Shown here piece after piece: positions 9,158-18,285 of a DNA stretch of 64,000 nucleotides (position 1 is its first letter; each line of letters opens with the position of its first letter). Origin of the DNA: Neorhizobium sp. JUb45 (GTDB taxonomy: Bacteria > Pseudomonadota > Alphaproteobacteria > Rhizobiales > Rhizobiaceae). The stretch covers positions 744,001 through 808,000 of the forward strand of contig NZ_SLYW01000002.1 in NCBI RefSeq assembly GCF_004343585.1. Direction: 5' to 3'. The translations under genes were made by a program, and so were the position numbers. The notes under the pieces were generated by a model that was given only the letters and a program-made list of their open reading frames with translations, was not told the DNA's origin and searched no databases.

Positions 9158-9415
9158 CTACCGATTATCCTGCTCCGCCCGCACCAGCACCAGCCCCCTC
9201 TCGGTGATGCGATACGGCTTGCCGCCCTCAGAGCGGATTGCCTTTTTCTGCTTCAGCTTGCGAAAGGTCGGTAGGTCGAGGCGGGAGAAGGCCCAGCCCT
9301 CGCGGGTGATGAGTTTCAGTTTCTCGATTTTGCGATCGTCGTCGCGGGTAATCTCGATCCGTCCGCCCTGGGCAAGCAGGTGGAGAATGCGCTGTTCGGC
9401 GCGGGAAATATCCAT
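9158..9415 (-). CDS. YjhX-family protein (UPF0386), putative toxin
   Basis: An 85-residue protein that lines up along its whole length with E. coli YjhX as I remember it: MDISRAEQRILHLLAQGGRI, TREGWAFSRLDLPTFRKLKQ, GKPYRITERGLVLVRAEQDNR. In E. coli yjhX is reported as the toxin of the yjhX-yjhQ pair, where YjhQ is a GNAT acetyltransferase. Here a GNAT gene starts 273 bases away in the divergent direction. Fold: probable winged helix. The family call is strong; toxicity is inferred. Confidence 0.88.
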   Translation of the reverse strand: MDISRAEQRILHLLAQGGRIEITRDDDRKIEKLKLITREGWAFSRLDLPTFRKLKQKKAIRSEGGKPYRITERGLVLVRAEQDNR

Positions 9416-9688
9416 GATGTGATGTCCGGGAATGCCTTTGAGAAGGCATGCAAAAACGTTGCCGGCGCGAATGTGCGTCGGTGTGGATCGTTTTTGTCTG
9501 GGCCGGCGGCAGCGAAGCGGGCCGGCCCCTTACCGGGTCTCTTTCGAGGACATCAAAACTCCTGGAACGATGATGGCATTTTTACAGGTTTTCCACTGCC
9601 GTCAAGCCGGGTTGCGGATCGTCAAGACATGTTGCGCTGGCCAAACGGGTATCGCGGTGGTCTACTCGTCATTGTAGCAGGGGCCGCC

Positions 9689-10198
9689 ATGATCAGCATT
9701 CGCAATGCGCGTGACGACGAAACAGCAATCTTGAGGGAAATCGGTGTTCGCGCCTGGGAGCAGGCGGTGGCGCCGATTGGCGCTACTGCCGAAATGCACG
9801 CCAATGCCGAAATCGCCTTTGAAAACTTTACCCGGTCTTCGTGGCTGACAATCACGGTGGCAGAACTGGATGGCGCAGTCGCGGGTTGGGCGGCGCGTGA
9901 AGGGCTGGATGAGACCGTGACCGATTTCTGGGTGGATCCCGCCTATCAGCGGCAGGGCGTCGGAACGGCATTGCTGGAAGAGGTCGAGCAGGAAATCCTG
10001 CGGCAGGGATTTGTCGTTGCAAGGCTCGAAACCCATGCCCGTAATACCGATGCCGTCGGGTTTTTCGAAAAGAACGGTTATGCCGTCAATTGGCTGTCGG
10101 TCGCCTATTCACCGAAGATCGATCAGGATGTTCAGTCCGTCGGCCTGTCCAAACAGTTGGCCATCGAAGAGCCGAGCACTTACGGGCCGAGCTTCTGA
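9689..10198 (+). CDS. GNAT family N-acetyltransferase
   Basis: A 169-residue acetyltransferase with the acetyl-CoA pyrophosphate loop in WVDPAYQRQGVGTALLEEVE and the C-terminal strand RLETHARNTDAVGFFEKNGY. The start is the ATG at MISIRNARDDE; an in-frame extension upstream to 9380 overlaps the divergent YjhX gene and carries no GNAT sequence. Substrate unknown. Its divergent placement next to a YjhX homologue echoes the E. coli YjhX-YjhQ pair. Its stop abuts that of the convergent DUF1294 gene with no gap. Confidence 0.85.
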   Translation: MISIRNARDDETAILREIGVRAWEQAVAPIGATAEMHANAEIAFENFTRSSWLTITVAELDGAVAGWAAREGLDETVTDFWVDPAYQRQGVGTALLEEVEQEILRQGFVVARLETHARNTDAVGFFEKNGYAVNWLSVAYSPKIDQDVQSVGLSKQLAIEEPSTYGPSF

Positions 10199-10516
10199 TC
10201 ATTCCATCAGGGTAAGCAGTCTCGCCAGCGTGCCGGCCGGCGCAAACAGCCAAAAGGCTGCGATGACGACATGTAGTCCGACGATTGTCATCAGGATTGA
10301 TCGAAACGGTTCCTTGCGCGTCTTGTGCCGCAAAAGCCGTTGCGCGGAAACGGCGCCAAGGCTTCCACCCAGAAATGCGAGTGTCAGCAGGGTGTTTTCG
10401 CTCACCCGCCATTCGCCTTCGATCGCCGCCTGCTTGTCCCACCAGTAGACGCAGAAGACGATGACGTTGAAGAGCAGGTAGATCAGGAAGAGAGTGAAGG
10501 GCTGTCCGAGTTGCAT
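10199..10516 (-). CDS. DUF1294 domain membrane protein
   Basis: A 105-residue integral membrane protein with three hydrophobic segments (about residues 7-24, 42-60, 76-93) and the DUF1294 signature [28 protein letters not shown] followed by RHKTRKEPF. Function unknown; some family members carry an N-terminal cold-shock domain, which is absent here. The stop codon begins immediately after the stop of the convergent GNAT gene. Confidence 0.88.
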   Translation of the reverse strand: MQLGQPFTLFLIYLLFNVIVFCVYWWDKQAAIEGEWRVSENTLLTLAFLGGSLGAVSAQRLLRHKTRKEPFRSILMTIVGLHVVIAAFWLFAPAGTLARLLTLME

Positions 10517-10659
10517 TTGCGCATGATGACCTTTGCCGGTTAAGTTTCTGTCGCATTCTTCGATGCTGTTTTGCCGCTAGGAGAGGGCATGTGCTTGCGC
10601 CTTGGCGTCATATGCTCTACCTCCAGAAACTATCTCAGAGACCAATTGACGAGCATAAG

Positions 10660-12162
10660 ATGACCCTAGTCGACGTCCGTACCCCCGACCCGAAACGCTT
10701 CATTCCCGGTGCTACCGGTGATTGGGAAGTGATCATCGGCATGGAGGTGCATGCGCAGGTCCTGTCGAATTCGAAATTGTTCTCCGGCGCTTCGACCGAA
10801 TTCGGCAAGCCGGCCAATGCCAACGTCTCGCTGGTCGATGCCGCCATGCCGGGCATGCTGCCGGTCATCAACGAGGAATGTGTGCGCCAGGCCGTGCGTA
10901 CCGGTCTCGGTCTCAAGGCGCAGATCAACAAGCGCTCGATCTTCGACCGCAAGAACTATTTCTATCCCGACCTGCCGCAGGGCTACCAGATCTCGCAGTT
11001 CAAGGACCCGATCGTCGGCGAAGGCCAGATCGTCATCTCGCTTGGTCCGGACCGTCAGGGCCAGTTCGAGGATATCGAGATCGGCATCGAGCGTCTGCAT
11101 CTGGAGCAGGATGCCGGCAAGTCGATGCATGACCAGCATCCGACCATGTCCTTCGTCGACCTGAACCGTTCCGGCGTGGCGCTGATGGAAATCGTGTCGA
11201 AGCCCGACATGCGTTCGTCCGACGAAGCCAAGGCCTATATGACCAAGCTGCGCTCGATCGTGCGTTACCTCGGCACCTGCGACGGCAACATGGACGAGGG
11301 TTCGATGCGCGCCGACGTTAACGTTTCCGTACGCCGTCCGGGCGAAGGTTTTGGCACGCGTTGCGAAATCAAGAACGTCAACTCCATCCGCTTCATCGGT
11401 CAGGCAATCGAATATGAAGCGCGCCGCCAGATCGGAATTCTGGAAGACGGTGGCGTGATCGATCAGGAAACCCGCCTGTTCGATCCGGGAAAGGGCGAAA
11501 CGCGGTCGATGCGCTCGAAGGAAGATGCACACGACTACCGTTATTTCCCCGACCCGGACCTGCTGCCGCTGGAATTCGACGATGCCTTCATCGACGCGAT
11601 GCGCGCCGACCTGACCGAACTGCCGGACGACAAGAAGGCGCGTTTCGTCGCTGAACTCGGCCTTTCGATCTACGACGCCTCGGTTCTGGTTTCGGAAAAG
11701 GCGATTGCCGATTATTTCGAAGCCGTCGCCGAAGGCCGTGATGGCAAGATTGCCGCCAACTGGGTCATCAACGACCTGCTGGGTGCCTTGAACAGAATCG
11801 GCAAAGACATTGAAGAGACTCCGGTTTCGCCCGCTCAGCTCGGTGGCATTATCGATCTGATCAAGTCCGAAACCATTTCCGGCAAGATCGCGAAGGACCT
11901 CTTCGAAATCGTGCTGACCGAAGGTGGTGATCCGGCGGAAATCGTCGAAGCCCGCGGCATGAAGCAGGTGACTGACACCGGTGCCATCGAAAAGGCTGTG
12001 GACGAAATCATTGCTGCCAACCCGGATCAGGTCGAGAAGGTCAAGGCCAAGCCGACGCTTGCCGGCTGGTTCGTCGGTCAGGTGATGAAGTCCACCGGCG
12101 GCAAGGCCAACCCGCAGGCCGTTCAGGCGCTGGTGAAGGCAAAGCTCGGCATCGAGGAGTAA
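10660..12162 (+). CDS. gatB: Asp-tRNA(Asn)/Glu-tRNA(Gln) amidotransferase subunit B
   Basis: A 500-residue GatB, the kinase/tRNA-binding subunit that activates the Glu or Asp side chain on tRNA with ATP. Family stretches: [67 protein letters not shown], and the C-terminal YqeY-like tail [17 protein letters not shown]. The ATG at [14 protein letters not shown] matches where rhizobial GatB begins; an upstream in-frame ATG has unrelated sequence. Followed after 6 bases by a GNAT gene, so probably co-transcribed. Confidence 0.96.
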   Translation: MTLVDVRTPDPKRFIPGATGDWEVIIGMEVHAQVLSNSKLFSGASTEFGKPANANVSLVDAAMPGMLPVINEECVRQAVRTGLGLKAQINKRSIFDRKNYFYPDLPQGYQISQFKDPIVGEGQIVISLGPDRQGQFEDIEIGIERLHLEQDAGKSMHDQHPTMSFVDLNRSGVALMEIVSKPDMRSSDEAKAYMTKLRSIVRYLGTCDGNMDEGSMRADVNVSVRRPGEGFGTRCEIKNVNSIRFIGQAIEYEARRQIGILEDGGVIDQETRLFDPGKGETRSMRSKEDAHDYRYFPDPDLLPLEFDDAFIDAMRADLTELPDDKKARFVAELGLSIYDASVLVSEKAIADYFEAVAEGRDGKIAANWVINDLLGALNRIGKDIEETPVSPAQLGGIIDLIKSETISGKIAKDLFEIVLTEGGDPAEIVEARGMKQVTDTGAIEKAVDEIIAANPDQVEKVKAKPTLAGWFVGQVMKSTGGKANPQAVQALVKAKLGIEE

Positions 12163-12168
12163 GACCTG

Positions 12169-12672
12169 ATGGTCTACTTCGTTCGAACCGCTGGCCCAAA
12201 GGACGTCGATCAGGTGCACAAGCTCCTGATCGAGACCTTTCACGCCACCTATGACGGACTTTACGGTGTCGATGCCGTGGAAAAGCTGCTGAAGGCTTGG
12301 AACTCGCCTTCCGCCATCACGGAACGGATAGGCCGCAAGGGCGGTGAGTATGTGGTGGCCGACAGCGGACGCGACATCGGTGGCATGGGTTTTGCGGCAC
12401 CTTATCCCAAGATGGACAAGACGGTGATGCTGCATCAGCTCTACGTCAAACCGTCCGCGCAGGGCGATGGCGTTGGCCGCGATCTCTTCGCCGAACTCGA
12501 AACCTGCTTTCCCGATGCGGAAATCATGCGTGTCGAGGTGGCCCTCCAGAACGAACGCGCCATATCCTTCTACAGCCGGCTTGGATTTGTCGAAGTCGAT
12601 CGTATGGAGGAGTTCGGTGGGCCGAATTCCGGTCTGCCGGCCGTGGTGATGGAAAAGCGGCTGCCGCAATAA
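12169..12672 (+). CDS. GNAT family N-acetyltransferase
   Basis: A 167-residue acetyltransferase: MVYFVRTAGPKDVDQVHKLL, the core HQLYVKPSAQGDGVGRDLFAELE with the acetyl-CoA loop, and RVEVALQNERAISFYSRLGF near the C-terminus. Starts 6 bases after the gatB stop codon, pointing to one transcript. Substrate not predictable. Confidence 0.88.
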   Translation: MVYFVRTAGPKDVDQVHKLLIETFHATYDGLYGVDAVEKLLKAWNSPSAITERIGRKGGEYVVADSGRDIGGMGFAAPYPKMDKTVMLHQLYVKPSAQGDGVGRDLFAELETCFPDAEIMRVEVALQNERAISFYSRLGFVEVDRMEEFGGPNSGLPAVVMEKRLPQ

Positions 12673-12707
12673 CCGGCAGCGATGCGCAGGCGAGGGAGGA
12701 TACTGTC

Positions 12708-13175
12708 ATGGGCGAAACGGACCTGATCATTCGCAGGGCGCGCGAAACCGATCTGCCGGATATCATCGCGATGTTCGCAGCCGACGACAAGGGCGGCCAT
12801 GGCGATACCACCGACCCTGAAGCCTTCGAGGATTACCTGAAGGCCTTTTATGTCATCGACGCCTCCCAGAACGAAAACCTGTTTGTGGCCGAGCTTGGTG
12901 GCGAGGTGGTCGGCACGTTCGAGCTGCTGTTTACCCGCACGCTGACCGGTCGCGGCTCACTGACGATGATCCTTGAAGCCGTGCAGACGCGACCCGATGT
13001 GCGCGGTCGTGGCATAGGCAAGGCGATGGTCGAATATGCGGTGGAAGAGGCGCGCCGGCGCGATTGCCGTCTGGCTCAACTGACCAGCAATGCCACCCGC
13101 AGTGATGCGCACCGCTTCTATGAACGCCATGGCTTCGAAAAGACCCATGCCGGATTCAAGATGAAGCTGAAATAG
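12708..13175 (+). CDS. GNAT family N-acetyltransferase
   Basis: A 155-residue acetyltransferase with TDLIIRRARETDLPDIIAMF, VQTRPDVRGRGIGKAMVEYAVEEAR (acetyl-CoA loop) and SDAHRFYERHGFEKTHAGFK. Preceded by GAGGGAGG at a good distance. It is the second GNAT gene in a row after gatB, but the two differ enough to be old paralogues and not a recent tandem copy. Confidence 0.9.
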   Translation: MGETDLIIRRARETDLPDIIAMFAADDKGGHGDTTDPEAFEDYLKAFYVIDASQNENLFVAELGGEVVGTFELLFTRTLTGRGSLTMILEAVQTRPDVRGRGIGKAMVEYAVEEARRRDCRLAQLTSNATRSDAHRFYERHGFEKTHAGFKMKLK

Positions 13176-13271
13176 AAGTGATGCCAGTTTGGAATCTCTG
13201 GACATAAGCGGCTTGAGATTGCATAAGCTCACACCTGAAATTCCCTCTCTCGTTTGAGGCCGACGGAAACA

Positions 13272-13670
13272 ATGAAAACTCTTCTTCTGCAGATTTTTAC
13301 CTGGTGGAACGGTCAGACGATCGGGACGCGCTTCTTCACCTGGAAACACGGCAAGCGCGTCGGTGAAGACGAGCTCGGCAATGTCTATTACGAAGGCACC
13401 ATGACCTCCTGGGGCATGCCGCGTCGCTGGGTGATCTATAAGGGTTATGCCGAAGCCTCGGCCATTCCTCCGGGCTGGCACGGCTGGATGCATTACCGCA
13501 CCGACACCCCGCCGACCAAGGAAGACTACAAGCCGCGCGAATGGCAAAAGCCGCATCAGCCCAACCTGACCGGTTCGGCTGCCGCTTACCGTCCGCAGGG
13601 CTCGCTTTCGGGCGCTGGCGAACGTCCGCGCGTCACCGGCGACTATGACGCCTGGACGCCGGGCAACTGA
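13272..13670 (+). CDS. NADH:ubiquinone oxidoreductase subunit NDUFA12-like
   Basis: A 132-residue homologue of the mitochondrial complex I accessory subunit B17.2/NDUFA12, a feature of alphaproteobacteria. Visible: IFTWWNGQTIGTRFFTWKHG, VGEDELGNVYYE, the RRWVIYKG and PPGWHGWMHYRTDTPPT blocks. It sits at the periphery of complex I on the cytoplasmic side. The start is the ATG at MKTLLLQIFTWW; an ATG six codons upstream lacks conservation. The next gene, DUF2155, is a regular neighbour in this order. Confidence 0.93.
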   Translation: MKTLLLQIFTWWNGQTIGTRFFTWKHGKRVGEDELGNVYYEGTMTSWGMPRRWVIYKGYAEASAIPPGWHGWMHYRTDTPPTKEDYKPREWQKPHQPNLTGSAAAYRPQGSLSGAGERPRVTGDYDAWTPGN

Positions 13671-13691
13671 GCCTGTCGGGCTGATCTACGC

Positions 13692-13713
13692 GACCCGGCC
13701 CAAGTGCCGGGTC
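13692..13713 (+). other. Hairpin downstream of the NDUFA12-like gene
   Basis: Stem GACCCGGC / GCCGGGTC, 6-base loop, 21 bases after the stop codon. No T-tract follows, so it is more likely a 3'-end or processing structure than an efficient terminator. Confidence 0.4.
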
Positions 13714-13808
13714 TGCAAACGGCCACTGCCTTCGGCTTTTGGCCATAATCCCTGACTACGCGTGAGCGTATGCCTCCGGAAAAGAGGGGGCGTCCCACGA
13801 GTAGATTG

Positions 13809-14243
13809 ATGAGATTGTCTTTGTCGATGAAGTTTTCGCAAAAGCTGTTGGCCGGTGTGTTGTTCGGCGCCTTGCCGTTGATCGCGCCGCAAACGGCGGA
13901 TGCAGCGCGCCTTGAGAACCCGGTCGCGGTCTTTGCCGGCATCGACAAGATCACCGGCCGCATCACCTCGTTCGATGTCTATGTCAACGAGACGGTACAA
14001 TATGGTGCGCTTCAGGTGACCCCAAAGGTCTGTTATTCGCGCGACGATACCGAAGCGCAGAAGATCGACGGTTTTGTCGAAGTCGATGAAATCACGCTCG
14101 ACCGCAAGATCCGCCGCATTTTTACCGGCTGGATGTTTGCCGACAGCCCCGGTCTCAACGCCGTCGAACACCCGATCTATGATATCTGGCTGACGGGCTG
14201 CAAGGACAAGTCCGACGTGCCGGCGCCGACGCCGGGCAACTGA
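13809..14243 (+). CDS. DUF2155 domain-containing secreted protein
   Basis: A 144-residue protein with a signal peptide (KFSQKLLAGVLFGALPLIAP, cleavage likely after TADAA) and the DUF2155 core: AVFAGIDKITGRITSFDVYV, YGALQVTPKVCYSR, RIFTGWMFADSPGLNAVEHP, YDIWLTGC. The two Cys of the mature part could form a disulphide in the periplasm. Function unknown; its fixed place next to the NDUFA12-like gene and aat is usual for alphaproteobacteria. ATG at 13809 or 13827 are both possible starts. Confidence 0.85.
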   Translation: MRLSLSMKFSQKLLAGVLFGALPLIAPQTADAARLENPVAVFAGIDKITGRITSFDVYVNETVQYGALQVTPKVCYSRDDTEAQKIDGFVEVDEITLDRKIRRIFTGWMFADSPGLNAVEHPIYDIWLTGCKDKSDVPAPTPGN

Positions 14244-14273
14244 TCGCGCGGCCGGCAACTCACTTTAAAATTA

Positions 14274-14891
14274 TCAAAACGCCAGATGCGGCGGCTCGAC
14301 GGCCGCCTGCAGCATCACCAGATATTCCGCCTTGGGCACGTCGATCGCGCCAAATGTCTTGAGGTGATCGGTGGTGAATTGCGTGTCCAGCAGTCGAAAA
14401 CCATTGCGGCGCAGACGCTCGACCAGATGCACGAGGCAAATCTTCGATGCATTGGTGCGGCGGGAGAACATGCTCTCGCCGAAGAAGGCCGCTCCCAGCG
14501 AAACGCCGTAAAGTCCGCCTACCAGTTCGCCACCTTCCCACGCTTCGACGCTATGGGCGTGTCCGAGGCCGTGGAGCTCGGTATAGAGCGCGCGGATGGT
14601 AGAGTTGATCCAGGTGCTCGGCCGATCCTCGACGGCTTCGGCGCAGCCGTCCATGACGGCAGCAAAGGCAGTGTCGAAACGGATTTCGAACGGCGCCTTG
14701 CGGATGGCTTTGGAAAGGCTTTTCGAGACGTGAAACGTGTCGAGGGGGATAATGCCCCTCAGGTCAGGCTCGACCCAGAAGATTTCCGGGTCGTCTGCCG
14801 AATCGGCCATGGGAAACAGGCCTATGGAATAGGCTCGCAGGAGAATATCCGCGGTAATGGTCGGATCTTTTCTCCTGCGGCCGCCTGCCAT
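14274..14891 (-). CDS. aat: Leucyl/phenylalanyl-tRNA--protein transferase
   Basis: A 205-residue Aat, which adds Leu or Phe from aminoacyl-tRNA to N-terminal Lys/Arg of proteins, marking them for ClpS/ClpAP. Motifs: [88 protein letters not shown]. The start is the ATG five bases after the accC stop; a longer in-frame extension into accC has no Aat sequence. Tight spacing suggests an accB-accC-aat transcript. Confidence 0.95.
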   Translation of the reverse strand: MAGGRRRKDPTITADILLRAYSIGLFPMADSADDPEIFWVEPDLRGIIPLDTFHVSKSLSKAIRKAPFEIRFDTAFAAVMDGCAEAVEDRPSTWINSTIRALYTELHGLGHAHSVEAWEGGELVGGLYGVSLGAAFFGESMFSRRTNASKICLVHLVERLRRNGFRLLDTQFTTDHLKTFGAIDVPKAEYLVMLQAAVEPPHLAF

Positions 14892-14896
14892 TGTGA

Positions 14897-16249
14897 TCAG
14901 TGCGCCTTGTCTGCGCCACCGGCCAGATAGTTTTCCAGCCAGTGAATGTCGTAATCGCCAGCGGCGATATCCGGGTTGTCGACCAGATCCTGGAACAACG
15001 GGATCGTCGTCTTGATGCCATCGACGACAAATTCGTCGAGCACGCGACGCAGGCGCATCATGCATTCGTCGCGGGTGCGACCATGCACGATCAGCTTGCC
15101 GATCATGCTGTCATAGAAAGGCGGGATCTTGTAGCCGGCATAAGCGCCCGAATCGACGCGAACGCCCAGACCACCCGGTGCGTGGTAATAGGTGATCGTG
15201 CCGGGCGACGGCACGAACGTGCGCGGATCCTCGGCATTGATGCGGCACTCGATGGCATGGCCGGAAAACACCACGTCTTCCTGAGTGACGGACAGACCCT
15301 TGCCGGAGGCAATGTGGATCTGCTCATGCACCAGGTCGATGCCGGTGATGGCTTCGGTGATCGTGTGCTCCACCTGCAGGCGGGTGTTCATTTCGATGAA
15401 ATAGAACTCGCCGTTTTCGTAGAGGAATTCGACCGTGCCGGCACCGCGGTATTTCAGCTTGCGCATGGCATCCGCGCAGATTTCGCCGATCTTCATGCGC
15501 TGCTCGACCGTCAGGGCAGGGGAGTTTGCTTCTTCCCAGACCTTCTGGTGGCGGCGCTGCAGCGAGCAGTCACGTTCACCCAGATGCACCGCATTGCCTT
15601 CACCGTCGCCCAGAACCTGGATTTCGATGTGGCGCGGCTTGCCGAGATACTTTTCCATGTAGACGGCATCGTTGCCGAAAGCGGCAAGCGCTTCGGAACG
15701 GGCCGACGATACGGCTTCGTCCAGATCGGCTTCGCTCTGGGCAAGCTTCATGCCGCGGCCACCACCGCCGGCCGTCGCCTTGATCAGGACCGGGAAACCG
15801 ATCTTGCGGGCAACTTCCAGCGCATTTTCCGGCAGAACTTCGCCATCGGAACCCGGAACGACGGGGATGCCGAGTTCCTGCGCCGTCTTCTTGGCGGTGA
15901 TCTTGTCGCCCATGATGCGGATGTGATCGGCGGTCGGTCCGATGAAGGTGATGCCGTGCGCGTCGAGAATATCGGCGAACTTGGCATTTTCCGACAGGAA
16001 GCCGTAACCGGGATGGACAGCGTCCGCTCCGGTGATCTCGCAGGCGGCGACGATCTGGTGGATGTTGAGGTAGCTGTCACGCGACGGCGGCGGGCCGATG
16101 CAGACGCTCTCGTCGGCGAGGCGGACGTGCATGGCATCGCTGTCGGCCGTCGAATGCACGGCAACGGTCGCGATGCCGAGTTCCTTGCAGGCGCGAAGAA
16201 CGCGAAGCGCGATTTCGCCGCGATTGGCTATGAGGACCTTGGAAACCAT
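14897..16249 (-). CDS. accC: Acetyl-CoA carboxylase, biotin carboxylase subunit
   Basis: A 450-residue ATP-grasp enzyme that carboxylates biotin on AccB, first step of fatty-acid synthesis. Visible: N-terminal [30 protein letters not shown], the glycine-rich ATP loop [12 protein letters not shown], the catalytic stretch [20 protein letters not shown] and the C-terminal [20 protein letters not shown]. Length is normal. It lies 16 bases after accB. Confidence 0.98.
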   Translation of the reverse strand: MVSKVLIANRGEIALRVLRACKELGIATVAVHSTADSDAMHVRLADESVCIGPPPSRDSYLNIHQIVAACEITGADAVHPGYGFLSENAKFADILDAHGITFIGPTADHIRIMGDKITAKKTAQELGIPVVPGSDGEVLPENALEVARKIGFPVLIKATAGGGGRGMKLAQSEADLDEAVSSARSEALAAFGNDAVYMEKYLGKPRHIEIQVLGDGEGNAVHLGERDCSLQRRHQKVWEEANSPALTVEQRMKIGEICADAMRKLKYRGAGTVEFLYENGEFYFIEMNTRLQVEHTITEAITGIDLVHEQIHIASGKGLSVTQEDVVFSGHAIECRINAEDPRTFVPSPGTITYYHAPGGLGVRVDSGAYAGYKIPPFYDSMIGKLIVHGRTRDECMMRLRRVLDEFVVDGIKTTIPLFQDLVDNPDIAAGDYDIHWLENYLAGGADKAH

Positions 16250-16265
16250 CAGGCTGACCTATGCG

Positions 16266-16733
16266 TTATTCGACGATGACGAGCGGTTCGCCGTATTCGA
16301 CGGGCTGTGCGTCGTTGACGATGATTTCCTTGACGACGCCCGAACGCGGCGACGGGATCTGGTTCATCGTCTTCATCGCTTCGATGATCAGGAGTGTCTG
16401 GCCTTCCTTGACGGTGGCGCCGACTTGGATGAAGGCGGCAGCACCCGGTGCCGGCGACAGATATACGGTGCCAACCATCGGGGCAGTGACGGCGTTCTTG
16501 TTGTCACGCGGCGATGCGGCAGGCGCAGCGGCAGCAGCCGGGGCTGCAGCAACAGGAGCGGCGGCCGGAGCAGCGGCCATGACCGGTGCCTGGACATATT
16601 GCGGAGCGGAACGCGAAACGCGGATACGCATATCGTCCTGTTCGATTTCGATCTCGGTGAGATCGGTGTCGTTGAGGATGTTGGCGAGATCGCGGATCAG
16701 TACCTTGTCGATACCGCTTTTCTTTTCAGACAT
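16266..16733 (-). CDS. accB: Acetyl-CoA carboxylase, biotin carboxyl carrier protein
   Basis: A 155-residue carrier with an N-terminal helical part (residues 1-45), an Ala/Pro-rich linker (about 48-76) and a C-terminal biotinyl domain. The biotinylated lysine is Lys121 in IEAMKTMNQI, a small variation on the common EAMKMMN. Precedes accC in the usual accBC pair. The linker is typical of this subunit and is expected to be flexible. Confidence 0.97.
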   Translation of the reverse strand: MSEKKSGIDKVLIRDLANILNDTDLTEIEIEQDDMRIRVSRSAPQYVQAPVMAAAPAAAPVAAAPAAAAAPAASPRDNKNAVTAPMVGTVYLSPAPGAAAFIQVGATVKEGQTLLIIEAMKTMNQIPSPRSGVVKEIIVNDAQPVEYGEPLVIVE

Positions 16734-16761
16734 GGCAAACCCTATACGTAGTTGTCTTTTT

Positions 16762-17199
16762 TCAGCTGGTTATGTCTTTTAAGGCATGCAGCGCGAGAAT
16801 GTAGCTCGTCGGGCCGAAGCCGCAGATGACGCCCTTGGCAGCCGGCGCAATCATCGAATGATGCCGGATTTCCTCGCGGGCATGCACGTTCGAGATATGC
16901 ACTTCGACCACCGGAACGGTGATGGCCTTGATGGCGTCATGGAGAGCGAGCGAAGTGTGTGTGTAGGCACCGGCATTAAATGCGACGCCCGCAGCCTTCT
17001 CGCCTGCCTCGTGGATCCAGTCGATCAGAACGCCTTCATGATTGCTCTGGCGGAAATCGATGTCGAAACCGAGATCCTTGCCGACCGCAATACAACGGTT
17101 TTCAACATCCTTCAGCGTGCCGGCGCCATAGATGCCGGGTTCACGCTTTCCAAGCATGTTGAGATTGGGCCCATTGAGGACGAAAATCGTCTTGCTCAT
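16762..17199 (-). CDS. aroQ: 3-dehydroquinate dehydratase, type II
   Basis: A 145-residue cytoplasmic enzyme of the shikimate pathway. The catalytic Tyr24 lies in the flexible loop KREPGIYG, and His101 in [23 protein letters not shown] and [10 protein letters not shown] are further family marks. The start is the ATG of [17 protein letters not shown]; the in-frame upstream extension is not conserved. It is followed by accB on the same strand after 28 bases, a common alphaproteobacterial arrangement. Confidence 0.97.
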   Translation of the reverse strand: MSKTIFVLNGPNLNMLGKREPGIYGAGTLKDVENRCIAVGKDLGFDIDFRQSNHEGVLIDWIHEAGEKAAGVAFNAGAYTHTSLALHDAIKAITVPVVEVHISNVHAREEIRHHSMIAPAAKGVICGFGPTSYILALHALKDITS

Positions 17200-17331
17200 C
17201 AAGTGTTCCGTCGAAAAATCTGGGCCACCTATAGACCGCTGAAACGTCAAGGGAAAGCCCCCGGCCATGAAACCCGTGCATAACCGGGCATCCGGCCTTT
17301 CAAGGGGCGCGAAAACGGCGGCAGGCTGCGA

Positions 17332-18120
17332 TTAGCAGCTTGCCTTGCCGCACTTGCGGATGTTGGCGATCTTCTCCTCGATGGCATCGGCACCCTGGGC
17401 GCCGATCAGCGCTTCATTGCCGACGACATAATAGGGCGTGCCGGTAATGCCGAGCGCGTTGGCCAGACGGTAGGTCGTCTTGACGTTGTTGTCGTTCGGC
17501 TGGTCCTTCATCGACTGGCGCAGTTTCGCCTCATCGAGACCCAGCGAGGTCGCGACTTCCATTGCCGTCTCTTCCGTGGCGCGTGTCTCGCCGCCGAGCA
17601 GTTTGCGATGGAAATCCGGATATTTTTCAGGTGCGGTCAGGCGCACGGCATTGGCCACCTGATGCGCGGCAACGGATTCAGGCCCGAGGATCGGAAACTC
17701 CTTCAACACGAAGCGGACATCCTTGTCCTTCTCCAGAATGGCGTCCATGTCCTCGAGCGCGTGTTTGCAGTAACCGCAATTGTAATCGAAGAACTCGACG
17801 ACGGTGACGTCACCCTTCGGATTGCCCAGCACGATGTCGTTCTTGTCGGAGAAGATCGCGTCCTTGTTTTCGGCAATACCCGCGCCGGCCTGGCTGAGGC
17901 GGCTTTCGTACTGCTTCTTCTCATAGGCCTGCTGGACCTCGATCAGGACTTCCGGGTTGGCGATCAGGTATTCGCGAACGAAGGCGCCCATTTCCGTCTT
18001 CTGTGCTTCGGTCATTTCGGCGGCAGCCGGCTTGACGCTGATAAGCGTTGATGTCGCCAGCACCGTGGCACCCATGAGCGCAAAAACGGTCGTGCGGAGA
18101 GTAGGGGCCTTGATGGTCAT
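17332..18120 (-). CDS. Periplasmic DsbA-family thiol oxidoreductase (ScsC/DsbG-like)
   Basis: A 262-residue exported thioredoxin-fold protein. A signal peptide (residues 1-34, ending PAAAE) is followed by a helical N-terminal region about 36-95 as in ScsC-type proteins, then the DsbA domain with active-site Cys115-Gly-Tyr-Cys118 and the cis-Pro loop GTPYYVVGN. Two further Cys sit in the C-terminal tail KCGKASC. Whether it acts as an oxidase or an isomerase cannot be told. It precedes aroQ on the same strand by 132 bases. Confidence 0.9.
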   Translation of the reverse strand: MTIKAPTLRTTVFALMGATVLATSTLISVKPAAAEMTEAQKTEMGAFVREYLIANPEVLIEVQQAYEKKQYESRLSQAGAGIAENKDAIFSDKNDIVLGNPKGDVTVVEFFDYNCGYCKHALEDMDAILEKDKDVRFVLKEFPILGPESVAAHQVANAVRLTAPEKYPDFHRKLLGGETRATEETAMEVATSLGLDEAKLRQSMKDQPNDNNVKTTYRLANALGITGTPYYVVGNEALIGAQGADAIEEKIANIRKCGKASC

Positions 18121-18236
18121 CTTCGTCCTGTCTCAAATCAATGTTCGTGGTCGGCAAGAGTAAGCCAGCGCCGCCCATGTGGAAACCGCAAAAACGGCGC
18201 GTTTCCGCCTGTACCGTAAAAGGCCTATGAAGATGC

Positions 18237-18264
18237 AAAAACGGCCGCACGATGGCGGCCGTTT
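18237..18264 (-). terminator. Intrinsic terminator of rne
   Basis: On the minus strand, stem AAACGGCCGC / GCGGCCGTTT with a 6-base loop and a run of five T, 22 bases after the rne stop codon. Confidence 0.85.
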
Positions 18265-18285
18265 CAGATGTTTGATTTTTACGGC

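Noticed and set aside
9380..9688. Extension of the GNAT gene upstream to 9380
   Set aside because: It overlaps the divergent YjhX gene and has no GNAT-like sequence.
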